From: a virus
Reading direction: 5' to 3' (one strand)
DNA: 25,387 nt
IMG/VR virus record: IMGVR_UViG_3300048839_000651
Span: 1 to 25,387 of that record
Below the pieces are notes generated by a model. That model made no database searches and was not told where the DNA came from. It was given only the letters and a program-made list of their open reading frames with translations. A program made the position numbers and the translations under genes. Below are positions 5,131 to 12,695 of the stretch, piece by piece. How positions within the stretch are numbered: position 1 is the first letter of the stretch; each line of letters starts with the position of its first letter.

Positions 5131-5330
5131 GCGAGGCGCTCTCGATCGAGATCCCTGCCGATGCGACCTACGAGAAGGCGCTCGACGTCGCGCGAGCAGC
5201 GATCGTGCGCGCAGCGCTTGCGAGATCACCGGGTCCGTCTGCTGCCGCGAGACAGCTCGGCATCTCACGAGAGGGCCTCCACAAGATCCGCCTGCGCCTC
5301 GGAATCTACGAGACCGCCGAACGCGAGTAG
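5127..5330 (+). CDS. Small Fis-type HTH protein, 67 aa
   Basis: The C-terminal half, SAAARQLGISREGLHKIRLR (38-57), matches the Fis/NtrC-type HTH pattern (AA..LG.sr..L..kl..lgi). A preceding helix (YEKALDVARAAIVRAALAR) would form the dimerising scaffold. The normal partner domain of such HTHs is missing; it is a stand-alone module. ATGA overlap with the upstream XRE gene suggests the two are made together. A role in transcription control is likely; targets unknown. Confidence 0.75.
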   Translation: MSEALSIEIPADATYEKALDVARAAIVRAALARSPGPSAAARQLGISREGLHKIRLRLGIYETAERE

Positions 5331-5365
5331 ACCAGTTCACGCAATCACCCGGGGGTGAGAGGGCG

Positions 5366-6502
5366 TTGACCGAGATCGAATCACATCTGCTGGAGCTGGT
5401 GGACCAGCTCGACCGCATCGGCACCGCGAACGCGCGCGCGGTCGCGCGGGGTGTCATCGCGGGCCTGCGCGACCTCGCCGCTGCGCGCGCACCGTCCGGC
5501 GACGTGGGTCGCTTCGGGGACCGCGTGATCGCACGCGCGGCCGGCTTCGAGGACGGAGACCCTGCCGCGCTGGTCGCCGCATTGATCGCCTCCGGTGTGC
5601 TGGTGAGACACACCGAGCACCGCCTGGTGCTGACCGGCTGGAGCGAGATCGCCGAGGACGCGGTGCACGCCGATCTCGCCCGTGCTCGCTCCTTCTTCGC
5701 CGACGGCACCGCACCGCGGACGCGGAAGCTGCCCGACGCCGAGCGCCGCGCCGCGGCGATCTGGTATGCCGAGCAGCTCGGCGCGCGCTCGGCGCAGGAG
5801 AGCGCCGAGGACGCGCCGAGCAAAATGCAGCTCTCTCTCTTCTCTGAGTCTTCTCCGGAGATCTCAGAAGCAGAAGCAGAGGAACAGAGGGAGGGAGAGC
5901 GCGAGAGGGAGGGAGCGGCGCCGCGCGCCGCGCCGACGCCGCGCCGAGCGTCGAAGTGGACCGACACAGACCAGCGCGCCTGGATCAGCGCCTGCGCTGC
6001 GTTCGCCGCCTACGGCATGCCGGTGATCGACCCGACCGTCGATCGCGCACGACAGCGCCTGCTGCGCCCGGTGCTGCGTGCCTACCCACACCGGCCCGAC
6101 GTGCTCGCCGAGCACGTTCACGGCTACATGGCGAAGAACCCGGAGACGACCCCGCGCTGGGATCCCCTGCAGCACCTGGTGCCGGAGACCGTCTTCGGCG
6201 CGAAGCGAGGGTCCTACCTCGACGCATTCGATCGCGCGCTCGCGCGCGGGCTCGCGCCTCCGTTCGTGCGGGCAGGACCTCGCCGTGCACCAGCCCCAGA
6301 CACGTCGTGGACAGCTGCGGCGAGAGCCGATCTCACGGCGGCGTGCGCGGCTCTCGGCGATCACGACCGCAAGGTGATCCGCGCGCAGGGCATCGCTGCG
6401 ATCGAGGCCCTCGAGCGGGAGCGGTTCGATCTGCTGATGCGCGACGCGCGCGAGTGTGCGCCGAGCAACGTCGTCCCGTGGCGTCGAGGAGCCAGAGCGT
6501 GA
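5366..6502 (+). CDS. Phage replication-initiation-type protein with clamp-binding motif
   Basis: A 378-aa protein. The N-terminal domain (about 45-115) has the winged-helix layout of phage replisome organisers: LVAALIASGVLVRHTEHRLV followed by LTGWSEIAED. The linker carries QLSLF at 155-159, an exact match to the bacterial sliding-clamp binding consensus QL(S/D)LF, followed by an acidic, charged stretch (165-190) encoded by purine-rich DNA. The C-terminal domain contains WDPLQHLVPETVFGAKRGSY, resembling the xxRPETLFGxKFxxYL block of phage replication proteins. It probably melts or marks the phage origin and recruits host replication factors. The start is TTG at 5366 behind a GGTGAGAGGG ribosome site; no better start is present nearby. 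It is positioned as lambda O is. No helicase partner is seen in the window. Confidence 0.78.
   Translation: MTEIESHLLELVDQLDRIGTANARAVARGVIAGLRDLAAARAPSGDVGRFGDRVIARAAGFEDGDPAALVAALIASGVLVRHTEHRLVLTGWSEIAEDAVHADLARARSFFADGTAPRTRKLPDAERRAAAIWYAEQLGARSAQESAEDAPSKMQLSLFSESSPEISEAEAEEQREGEREREGAAPRAAPTPRRASKWTDTDQRAWISACAAFAAYGMPVIDPTVDRARQRLLRPVLRAYPHRPDVLAEHVHGYMAKNPETTPRWDPLQHLVPETVFGAKRGSYLDAFDRALARGLAPPFVRAGPRRAPAPDTSWTAAARADLTAACAALGDHDRKVIRAQGIAAIEALERERFDLLMRDARECAPSNVVPWRRGARA
5828..5842 (+). other. Sliding-clamp binding motif QLSLF (in replication protein)
   Basis: Codons 155-159 of the replication protein encode QLSLF, the consensus pentapeptide by which many bacterial proteins bind the DnaN clamp. 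It sits in a linker predicted to be disordered, between the two folded parts, where such motifs are normally exposed. Confidence 0.65.
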
Positions 6503-6780
6503 GCGAGCAGGCACCGGAGTGGGGAAGCGACGGCCGTACGCCGTTCGTCTCTGGCAGAACCCACACGCCCGACTACTACCGGACCGTCGCGCCGAACCCT
6601 CGCGTCTCGGAAGACGCAGACGTCATCGACGTGATCCAGGCGTTCGGTCTCAGCTGGGAGCTCGGCTCGGCGCTGAAGTATCTCGTGCGCGCGGGCCGGA
6701 AGCCGGGCAGCTCACGCGATCGCGACCTGACGAAGGCGCTCGAGTGCATTCAGCGCGCGCAGATGGCGGGCTCGACGTGA
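6499..6780 (+). CDS. DUF3310-family protein
   Basis: A 93-aa protein. DVIDVIQAFGLSWELGSALK followed by YLVRAGRK and DRDLTKALECIQRA (residues 41-87) is the hallmark of the DUF3310 family, common in phages near replication and nucleotide-metabolism genes. The biochemical role is unknown to me; some members are annotated as nucleotide-kinase-like without proof. The GTG at 6499 overlaps the stop of the replication gene (GTGA), and the TGA overlaps the next GTG. The N-terminal 40 residues are polar and possibly disordered; a TPDYY segment stands where other members have their conserved HY motif. Confidence 0.85.
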   Translation: MSEQAPEWGSDGRTPFVSGRTHTPDYYRTVAPNPRVSEDADVIDVIQAFGLSWELGSALKYLVRAGRKPGSSRDRDLTKALECIQRAQMAGST

Positions 6781-7232
6781 GACTGCGGCCGCGCCTTGAG
6801 CGCAACGGCGTGGCGCGCGTTCGTACGCCGCGCGACGAGATGAACCGGATCGAGCGAACCTATGCGAACCAGGTGATCGCTCCGCTCTGCATGGCAGGCA
6901 AGGTCGTCTGGTGGGGCTTCCAGCCGATCAAGCTCCAGCTCGGGAAGGCCTGCTACTACGAACCCGACTTCCTCCTGCAGATGGCCGACCTATCGCTGGA
7001 GTGTCACGAGCTCAAGGCAACTTGGAGGGAGACGCGGAAGGGGAAGACCGCGAGCACCCGGGTCGGATGGGAGGAGGACGCGCGCGTGAAGATCAAGGCC
7101 GCTGCCTCTCGGTATCCGTTCCTGCGCTTCATAGCGATGGCGCATCGCAAGGAGTTCGGCGTCTCGCAGTGGGACGAGGAAGAGATCCAACCCGACGGCG
7201 TCGTCTACATTCCGACAGGGGTGCAGACCTGA
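6777..7232 (+). CDS. PD-(D/E)XK-type phage nuclease
   Basis: A 151-aa protein. The core reads YEPDFLLQMADLSLECHELK (61-80), i.e. the PD...E-x-K catalytic signature with D64, E78 and K80, plus an N-terminal helix with EMNRIERTYANQV. A downstream VKIKAAASRYPFLRFI segment is typical of phage DUF1064/VRR-like nucleases. It would cleave DNA with Mg2+; in phages this type commonly resolves branched intermediates during replication or packaging. The start is GTG at 6777 overlapping the previous TGA (GTGA). It lies between the DUF3310 and HNH genes. Substrate preference is not readable from sequence. Confidence 0.8.
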   Translation: MRLRPRLERNGVARVRTPRDEMNRIERTYANQVIAPLCMAGKVVWWGFQPIKLQLGKACYYEPDFLLQMADLSLECHELKATWRETRKGKTASTRVGWEEDARVKIKAAASRYPFLRFIAMAHRKEFGVSQWDEEEIQPDGVVYIPTGVQT

Positions 7233-7651
7233 TGGCACGCGCATCACTGCGACAGTGCGGAGCGAGAGGATGCCGCGCCCTCGTGCGCGGCGCGGGCCGC
7301 TGCCCTCCGCACGCAGCGGAGGCGAGGGCGGCATGGCAGGCGCGCTCGTCTCCGCGCGCGCGCGGCTACGACGCAGCCTGGGACAAGCTGAGCCGCGAGA
7401 TCCGCAAGCGCTTCCCGATCTGCTCTGTGTGTAACGAGAGACCGACACAGATCGTGGATCACATCATTCCGCGATCGGCAGGAGGAGCGAACGTGGCGGC
7501 GAACGCGCAGCCGCTCTGCAGGCCTTGCCACGGACGGAAGACGGCACGCGATCGCGCGCAGGGGGTGGGGGGGGTCGGATCCTCGCAGCCCCAAGGGGGC
7601 CCGGACCGGGTGGGGATTCTTCCTCACGCGCCGGCGAAAATGCCCCGATGA
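7232..7651 (+). CDS. HNH endonuclease adjacent to terminase
   Basis: A 139-aa protein. An N-terminal zinc-ribbon-like part (C9, C14, C24, H27) precedes a classical HNH module: CSVC (64-67), QIVDHIIPRSAGG (73-85), NAQPLCRPCHGRKT (91-104). H77, N91 and H100 are the expected active-site positions, and the four cysteines bind structural zinc. HNH proteins encoded immediately before the terminase genes, as in HK97-type phages, assist cos cleavage by the terminase, and this is the likely role here. The ATG at 7232 overlaps the upstream stop (TGATG). The C-terminal tail is Gly/Pro-rich because it is encoded by the G-run region at 7561-7615, so the tail may be constrained by DNA function rather than protein function. 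Confidence 0.92.
   Translation: MARASLRQCGARGCRALVRGAGRCPPHAAEARAAWQARSSPRARGYDAAWDKLSREIRKRFPICSVCNERPTQIVDHIIPRSAGGANVAANAQPLCRPCHGRKTARDRAQGVGGVGSSQPQGGPDRVGILPHAPAKMPR
7561..7647. other. Candidate cos / packaging-start region
   Basis: G5-T-G8 (7561-7574), then a GCCCC-AA-GGGGGC inverted repeat (7588-7600), then CCCGG-A-CCGGG (7600-7610) and another G4 run, all within the last codons of the HNH gene and just before terS. This placement between HNH and small terminase is where many HK97-type phages carry cos. The exact cut cannot be seen. Confidence 0.4.
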
Positions 7652-8154
7652 AACCGACCAGCGGCATGGGACGCGGTCGTCCGCCGAAACCGACCGCGCT
7701 GAAGATCCTTCAGGGCGGTGACACGCGGAAGAGTCGGCGGAAGAACGAGCCGAAGCCCGATGTCGGAATCCCCGAATGCCCGGAGTATCTCGACGGCTAC
7801 GCGCGCGCCGAGTGGGAGGCTGTCGCGCCGATCCTCGAGCGCCTCCGTGTCCTCACGACCGCCGACCGCGGAGCGCTCGAGCTGCTCTGCCGCGCATACG
7901 CAGAGTATCGAGAGGCGACCGAGACGGTCTCCGAGGACGGCGCGACCTACGAGAGCACGAACGCCGAGACCGGAGCGGTGATCATCAAGGCGCATCCGGC
8001 GGTCAACCAGCGCAACGACGCATGGCGCCGCTACCGCGCCGCGCTCGCCGACTTCGGTCTGACGCCGAGCTCGCGCGCGAAGATCGCAGTCGAGCCCGAG
8101 AAGCCGAAGGACCCGATCGCCGACTGGAAGGCGAAGCATGGCCGCACGGCGTAG
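7648..8154 (+). CDS. terS: Terminase small subunit, P27 family
   Basis: A 168-aa DNA-recognition subunit of the packaging motor. The start GRGRPPKPTALKILQGG (8-24), a basic stretch, EPKPDVGIPECPEYLDGYAR and the downstream LTTADRGALELLCRAYAEY are the recognisable P27-type pattern. The remainder is helical (oligomerisation) and ends with a Lys-rich tail that likely contacts the large subunit. The ATG at 7648 overlaps the HNH stop (ATGA) and the end overlaps terL by 17 nt. The frame is open upstream to 7525 without a stop, which matters for the slippage idea noted among the findings. Confidence 0.92.
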   Translation: MKPTSGMGRGRPPKPTALKILQGGDTRKSRRKNEPKPDVGIPECPEYLDGYARAEWEAVAPILERLRVLTTADRGALELLCRAYAEYREATETVSEDGATYESTNAETGAVIIKAHPAVNQRNDAWRRYRAALADFGLTPSSRAKIAVEPEKPKDPIADWKAKHGRTA

Positions 8155-10906
8155 GGCGAAGCAGTCCGTAGAGCAGAAGGTCGCCGGCTACATCAAGGCG
8201 GTGAAGACCGGCAAGCGGATCGCCGGCAAGCTCGAGAAGCTGGCGGTCGCGCGCTACGAGCGCGACCTGAAGCGCCGCGCCGAGACGGGATTCCACTTCG
8301 ACCGCGCGGCCGCGCTGCGCGTCTGCGAGTTCTTCCCGCTCTTGAAGCACTACAAGGGCCGCTGGGCCGGGCGTCCGATCGAGCTCGAGCCGTGGCAGCT
8401 CTTCATCCTCTGGAACGTGTTCGGCTGGAAGCGCGCCGATGGCACGCGCCGCTTCCGGACGGTCTACGAGGAGATCGCCAGGAAGAACGGGAAAGCGCTT
8501 TGGGTAGACACGCCGATTCCGACGCCGTCTGGCTGGTCGAAGATGGGCGTTCTGAAAGTCGGCGACGAGGTCTTCGACGAACGTGGGAAGGTCTGTCGCG
8601 TCACGTTCGCGACAGAGATTCAGCACCAGCGCGAGTGCTATCGCGTCACATTCTCCGATGGAACATCGATCGTCGCCGACGCTGATCACCTCTGGCAGGT
8701 GTCCGAGCGAAACGTCGTTGGACCGCGTCTCACTGATACCAGCACGCTCGCGCGGCGGTGTGAGATCGAGAGATCAGACGGAGGCATCGAGCGCCGCTAC
8801 TCGATTCCCGTGGCCGGTCCGCTGCGGACCGAAGGAGTCCTGCCGCTGCCGGTCCCGCCGTACACGCTCGGAGCATGGCTCGGAGATGGTCACGCGGCCT
8901 CCGCCCGAATCACCTGCTTTGACGTAGAGATCATCGAGCGCATCAGGAAAGACGGTGTTCCGGTGGAGGCTCGGAAGAGTTCGAACACCGGCCGCGCGAC
9001 GACCTACCAGCTCGGTCCGCATCGACCCGGCGCTGGCGGCCGATCGTTCCAATCGGCGCTCGTCAGACTCGGTGTTCTGAATGAGAAGCATCTTCCGCCC
9101 GCGTATCTCCGTGCACCGATCTGCGACCGCCTAGAGCTGTTGCGCGGGCTGATGGATACCGACGGTCACGCGACAAAGGCCGGTCAGTGCGAGTTCACGA
9201 CTACGAGCGAGGTGATCGCTCTGGGGGTCATGGAGCTGGTTCGCTCGCTCGGCTTCAAGCCTTCGATGACGAGCGGGAGGGCAACGCTCTACGGCCGCGA
9301 CTGCGGCCCGAAGTATCGCATCCAGTTCTGTGCCTACGCGGATCTGCCTGTGTTCCATGTGAGCCGGAAAGCAGAGAGGCTGAAGCCTGCTCCAGCGTTT
9401 GCGACGAGGGCCAGCACGCGCCAGGTCGTGTCGGTTGCGCGAACGCCTTCGGTCCCTGTGCGCTGCATCCAGGTGGACTCTCTGTCTCACCTGTATCTCG
9501 CTGGCGAGAGCATGGTTCCGACGCACAACACGACGAAGCTTGCCGGGATCGGACTCTACCTCGCCTTCTTCGACGACGAGCCGGGCGCCGACGTCTACGC
9601 CGCGGCGACAAAGCGCGACCAGGCGCGCATCTGCCACGGCGACGCCGTGAAGATGGTCGGAGCATCGCCGGGCCTCGGGATCGAGAAGCGCCGCGACAAT
9701 CTCCACATGCTGGCGACGGCCTCTAAGTTCGAGCCGCTGGGCGCCGACGCCGACACGATGGACGGCCTCAATGTTCACGGTGCGATCGTCGACGAGTTCC
9801 ACGCGCACAAGAACCGCGACGTCCTGGATCGCCTCGAGACCGGCGTCGGCGCGCGGACGCAGCCGCTGGTCTGGATGATCACGACCGCCGGTGACGACCA
9901 GCAGTCGCCGTGTTTCGCAGAGCGAGAGCGCGCGCGCTTCGTGCTCGAGGGGGTCACTGCGGACGACACGCTCTTCGCGTTCATCGCCTCTCCGGACGAG
10001 GGAGACGACTGGACCGACGAGCGCACCTGGTCGAAGGGGAACCCGAACCTCGGCGTCTCGGTCACGGTCGAGAGCCTCCGCGACGAGTGCAACTCGGCGC
10101 AGCAATCTCCGTCGAAGCAGAACGCATTCCGCCGCTTCCGCCTGAATGAGTGGACGCGCACGACGACGCGATTCCTGGACCTTGCGAAGTGGGACATCTG
10201 CTCGGGTCTGACACGCGATGCGCAGCCGATCGACATCCTTGAGACGCGCCAGGGTGCCGTCTGCTACGGCGGTCTGGACCTCTCGAGCAAGACGGACCTC
10301 ACTGCCTTCGCGCTGGTATTCCCGCCGTCCGAACCGAACGAAGGGACCTTCGACGTCGCGCTGCGCTTCTGGGTTCCGGAGGAAGGCATCTACGAGCGCG
10401 AGAAGAAGGACGGCGTGCCGTATGCGCGCTGGGTCGAGGAGGGGTGGATCGTCGCGACACCCGGGCCGGTCATCGACTACGCCTGGATCTTGAAGGAGCT
10501 GACGGACATCTCGAAGCGCGTGCAGCTCCAGGACGTCGCCTTCGACGGATGGGGATCGACCGCCATCCGGCCCCAACTCGAGGACGCCGGCCTCCTGATG
10601 GTCGAGTTCGGGCAGGGCTTCAAGTCGATGTCGGACCCGACGAAGGAACTCGAGCGACTCACGCTCAGCAAGCGGATTCGCCATGGCGGAAACCCGGTGC
10701 TGCGCTGGAACGCGGACTGCGTCGAGGTCCAGACGGATCCGGCGGGCAACATGAAACCGGTGAAGCCGGACATCCGGAAGAGCACCAAGAGGATCGACGG
10801 GATCGTCGCGATGATCATGGCGCTTTCGCGTGCCATCGAGATGGGAGCCGATCCCGAGCCCGACGACCGAAGCATCTACGAAGAGCAGGAGCTGTTGGTC
10901 CTATGA
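8138..10906 (+). CDS. terL: Terminase large subunit (intein-containing precursor)
   Basis: The ATPase/nuclease motor that translocates and cuts phage DNA. The 922-aa precursor holds a 345-aa intein at residues 120-464; spliced, it is 577 aa, normal for HK97-type enzymes. The P-loop is IARKNGK (113-119) continued after splicing by TTKLAGIGLY. Walker B is AIVDEFH (549-555) and the coupling motif is near LVWMITTAGDD. The nuclease domain supplies acidic residues D714 (GGLDLSSKTD), D803 (AFDGWGST) and D887 (RIDGIVAM). It works with the upstream small subunit and the portal downstream. The ATG at 8138 overlaps terS by 17 nt, with GGAAGG as ribosome site. Without splicing the ATP site would be split, so activity must wait for intein removal. 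Confidence 0.97.
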   Translation: MAARRRAKQSVEQKVAGYIKAVKTGKRIAGKLEKLAVARYERDLKRRAETGFHFDRAAALRVCEFFPLLKHYKGRWAGRPIELEPWQLFILWNVFGWKRADGTRRFRTVYEEIARKNGKALWVDTPIPTPSGWSKMGVLKVGDEVFDERGKVCRVTFATEIQHQRECYRVTFSDGTSIVADADHLWQVSERNVVGPRLTDTSTLARRCEIERSDGGIERRYSIPVAGPLRTEGVLPLPVPPYTLGAWLGDGHAASARITCFDVEIIERIRKDGVPVEARKSSNTGRATTYQLGPHRPGAGGRSFQSALVRLGVLNEKHLPPAYLRAPICDRLELLRGLMDTDGHATKAGQCEFTTTSEVIALGVMELVRSLGFKPSMTSGRATLYGRDCGPKYRIQFCAYADLPVFHVSRKAERLKPAPAFATRASTRQVVSVARTPSVPVRCIQVDSLSHLYLAGESMVPTHNTTKLAGIGLYLAFFDDEPGADVYAAATKRDQARICHGDAVKMVGASPGLGIEKRRDNLHMLATASKFEPLGADADTMDGLNVHGAIVDEFHAHKNRDVLDRLETGVGARTQPLVWMITTAGDDQQSPCFAERERARFVLEGVTADDTLFAFIASPDEGDDWTDERTWSKGNPNLGVSVTVESLRDECNSAQQSPSKQNAFRRFRLNEWTRTTTRFLDLAKWDICSGLTRDAQPIDILETRQGAVCYGGLDLSSKTDLTAFALVFPPSEPNEGTFDVALRFWVPEEGIYEREKKDGVPYARWVEEGWIVATPGPVIDYAWILKELTDISKRVQLQDVAFDGWGSTAIRPQLEDAGLLMVEFGQGFKSMSDPTKELERLTLSKRIRHGGNPVLRWNADCVEVQTDPAGNMKPVKPDIRKSTKRIDGIVAMIMALSRAIEMGADPEPDDRSIYEEQELLVL
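8495..9529 (+). mobile_element. Class 3 intein with LAGLIDADG homing endonuclease
   Basis: A self-splicing insert of 345 residues, starting with Ala1 (so no N-terminal Cys/Ser nucleophile) and ending VPTHN345, with Thr as the +1 extein residue. The class 3 signature is complete: W67 in block B (DADHLWQV), C324 in block F (VRCIQVDS) and T343 two residues before the terminal Asn. In this class the block-F Cys makes the first attack. A DOD homing endonuclease lies in the middle: LGAWLGDGH (125-133), KHLPPAYL (198-205) and LLRGLMDTDGH (215-225), the two acidic helices of LAGLIDADG enzymes. Both halves look intact, so it may still home. Boundaries were set by aligning the interrupted P-loop GK|TT. 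Confidence 0.95.
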
Positions 10907-11091
10907 AGCGAATCCTGGTGGAGATCTCGCGTGACCTGCTATGGATTGCAGGAGCCAGCTCGATCGCCTTCGGGGCGTTTCAAGCGTGGCCGCCGGCTGG
11001 CTGGATGGTGGGGGGGCTCGCCGCCATGGTGCTCGCGCGTGGACTTGCGCCGACCGATCGCAGTCCGTCTGGTGAGGTCGCGCCGGGATGA
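10903..11091 (+). CDS. Small membrane protein between terL and portal
   Basis: A 62-aa product with two hydrophobic segments (about 12-29, DLLWIAGASSIAFGAFQAW region, and 33-48, GWMVGGLAAMVLARGL) and a short polar C-terminal tail. It probably spans the inner membrane twice. It overlaps terL (ATGA) and the portal gene (ATGA), so it is fully embedded in the late operon. Small membrane proteins at this spot occur in other HK97-type phages; their role is not known to me. Confidence 0.72.
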   Translation: MKRILVEISRDLLWIAGASSIAFGAFQAWPPAGWMVGGLAAMVLARGLAPTDRSPSGEVAPG

Positions 11092-12695
11092 TCGCGGACG
11101 CCTTCTTCCGCGGTCTCGAGCGGCGTGCCGTGGTGCTCGATCCGAAGCACCCGAAGGATCCCGGCGTCGCGGCGCTCTTCGGCAGCCGCGCAGAGTCGAA
11201 CGCCGGCGTCATGGTGAGCGACGAGGTCGCGCTGACGTACTCAGCGGTCTTCGCGTGCGTGAAGGTGCTCGCCGAGACACTGGCTTCCGTCCCGCTGCAC
11301 GTCTTCGAGCGGCAGGACGGAGGGAAGGACCGCGCGCCGGATCACCCGCTCTATCGCGTGCTCCACACGCAACCGAACCCCTACATGAGCAGCGCGGAGT
11401 GGCGGGAGGCGATGATGCTCTCCGTCGGGCTGCGCGGAAACGGCGTCTCGACGCTGGAGTTCGATTCGCGCGGCAACGTGTCCACGCTCTGGCCCGTTCG
11501 TGGCGATCGGGTCAGGCCGCTGGTGAGAGATCGACGCCTCTACTACGCGGTCGATCGAGACGATCAGTCGACGCGGTACTACGAATCGACCGAGGTGATG
11601 CACGTCCGAGGTATGGGATGGGGTCTCTGGGGTCTATCCCCGATCGACTACGCGCGCGAGGCGATCGGCCTCGGGCTCGCTTCGGAGAAGTTCGGAGCGA
11701 AGTTCTACGCGAATGGGACGGCGATCAGCGGCCTCCTGTTCTCCAAGAAGCCGCTCAGCCCGGAAGCGCGCGAGCGGCTGTCGAAGGCATGGAAGGCGTC
11801 TCGCTCCGGTCTCGATAACGCGCACTCGGTCCCCGTCCTGGAGGACGAGATGGACTACAAGTCGATGGGCGTAGAACCCGAAGCCGCGCAGTTCCTGGAG
11901 ACGCGGAAGCATCAGATCGCCGAGGTCGCGAGCTGGTATCGCGTGCCGCTGCATCTGATCAATCAGCTCGAACGATCGACGAACAACAACATCGAGCACC
12001 AGTCGCTCGAGTTCGTGAAGTTCACGATGCTGCCCTGGTTCTTCAAGTGGGAACAGGCGATCGACCGCGATCTCTTCGGTCCGATCGAAGGACGCCGCTA
12101 CTTCGCGGAGTTCCAGCTCCAAGGCCTCGAGCGCGGCGACATGAAGTCGCGGGTCGAATACTACACAGGGATGACGAATGCTGGCGCGATCTCGCCGAAC
12201 GAGATCCGCGGCTTCGAAAACCTGAACCCGCGCGACGGCGGAGACGTCTACCTCGAGCCGATGAACATGCGGCCCGGCGGGAACCCGGCGCCGTCGCAGC
12301 AGCCTACGGCCGCCAGCGCGCGCCGGCGCATGCTGCCGATCGCCGGCGACGCTGCGCGCCGGATCGCGCGCGGCGCGAAGCGCGAGCTCGACAAGTTGGC
12401 GCGGAAGCACCTGCAGGACGGAGACGTCGACGCAGCGGCGTTCGCTTCGGAGGTCCGCGACCTATGGTCGGCGCAGGAGCGCCGCGCCGCCGAGATCCTG
12501 GCGCCGCTCGCAGCCGCCTGCGGCGTCGACCAAGACGGCGCGCGGCGCGGCGCGGCGGTCTGGTGCGAGTGGAGCGGCCTGGCGCTCGCCGAGGTGCGCG
12601 ACGCCGAGGGGCTCGCGCGCGTCACTGAACGATGGATGGCGGCAAGCGACGCGGCCGGTGCGGCGATGCTCGCGAGCCTGGAGGAAGCGGCATGA
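11088..12695 (+). CDS. Portal protein, HK97 family
   Basis: Forms the dodecameric ring at the unique capsid vertex through which DNA enters and leaves. The 535-aa product shows the family pattern: LTYSAVFACVKVLAETLASV near residues 45-64, HPLYRVLHTQPNPYMS near 86-101, the central EVMHVRGMGWGLWGLSPIDY (about 168-187), and FLETRKHQIAEVASWYRVPL with HLINQLERSTNNNIEHQSLE near 270-305. The last 130 residues are a helical Ala/Arg-rich extension (from about 400) beyond the conserved core, possibly the internal barrel or crown. It starts by ATGA overlap with the small membrane gene and ends by ATGA overlap with the protease. Confidence 0.96.
   Translation: MIADAFFRGLERRAVVLDPKHPKDPGVAALFGSRAESNAGVMVSDEVALTYSAVFACVKVLAETLASVPLHVFERQDGGKDRAPDHPLYRVLHTQPNPYMSSAEWREAMMLSVGLRGNGVSTLEFDSRGNVSTLWPVRGDRVRPLVRDRRLYYAVDRDDQSTRYYESTEVMHVRGMGWGLWGLSPIDYAREAIGLGLASEKFGAKFYANGTAISGLLFSKKPLSPEARERLSKAWKASRSGLDNAHSVPVLEDEMDYKSMGVEPEAAQFLETRKHQIAEVASWYRVPLHLINQLERSTNNNIEHQSLEFVKFTMLPWFFKWEQAIDRDLFGPIEGRRYFAEFQLQGLERGDMKSRVEYYTGMTNAGAISPNEIRGFENLNPRDGGDVYLEPMNMRPGGNPAPSQQPTAASARRRMLPIAGDAARRIARGAKRELDKLARKHLQDGDVDAAAFASEVRDLWSAQERRAAEILAPLAAACGVDQDGARRGAAVWCEWSGLALAEVRDAEGLARVTERWMAASDAAGAAMLASLEEAA

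Noticed and set aside
5860-5920. Purine-rich stretch as a regulatory repeat or replication-origin iteron
   Set aside because: It is explained by an in-frame acidic/charged linker (Glu/Arg codons) and has no regular iteron period, though an origin inside the replication gene cannot be excluded.
8495-9529. Intein as recent foreign DNA by base composition
   Set aside because: Lines counted by hand inside and outside the intein were both about 60-67 % G+C, so composition gives no support for a recent arrival.
9131-10684. Long open frame (over 500 codons) on the minus strand inside terL
   Set aside because: Antisense shadow of a gene with strong G/C third-position bias; the product is Arg/Asp/Glu/Val-rich with no domain, and the plus strand is unmistakable terminase.
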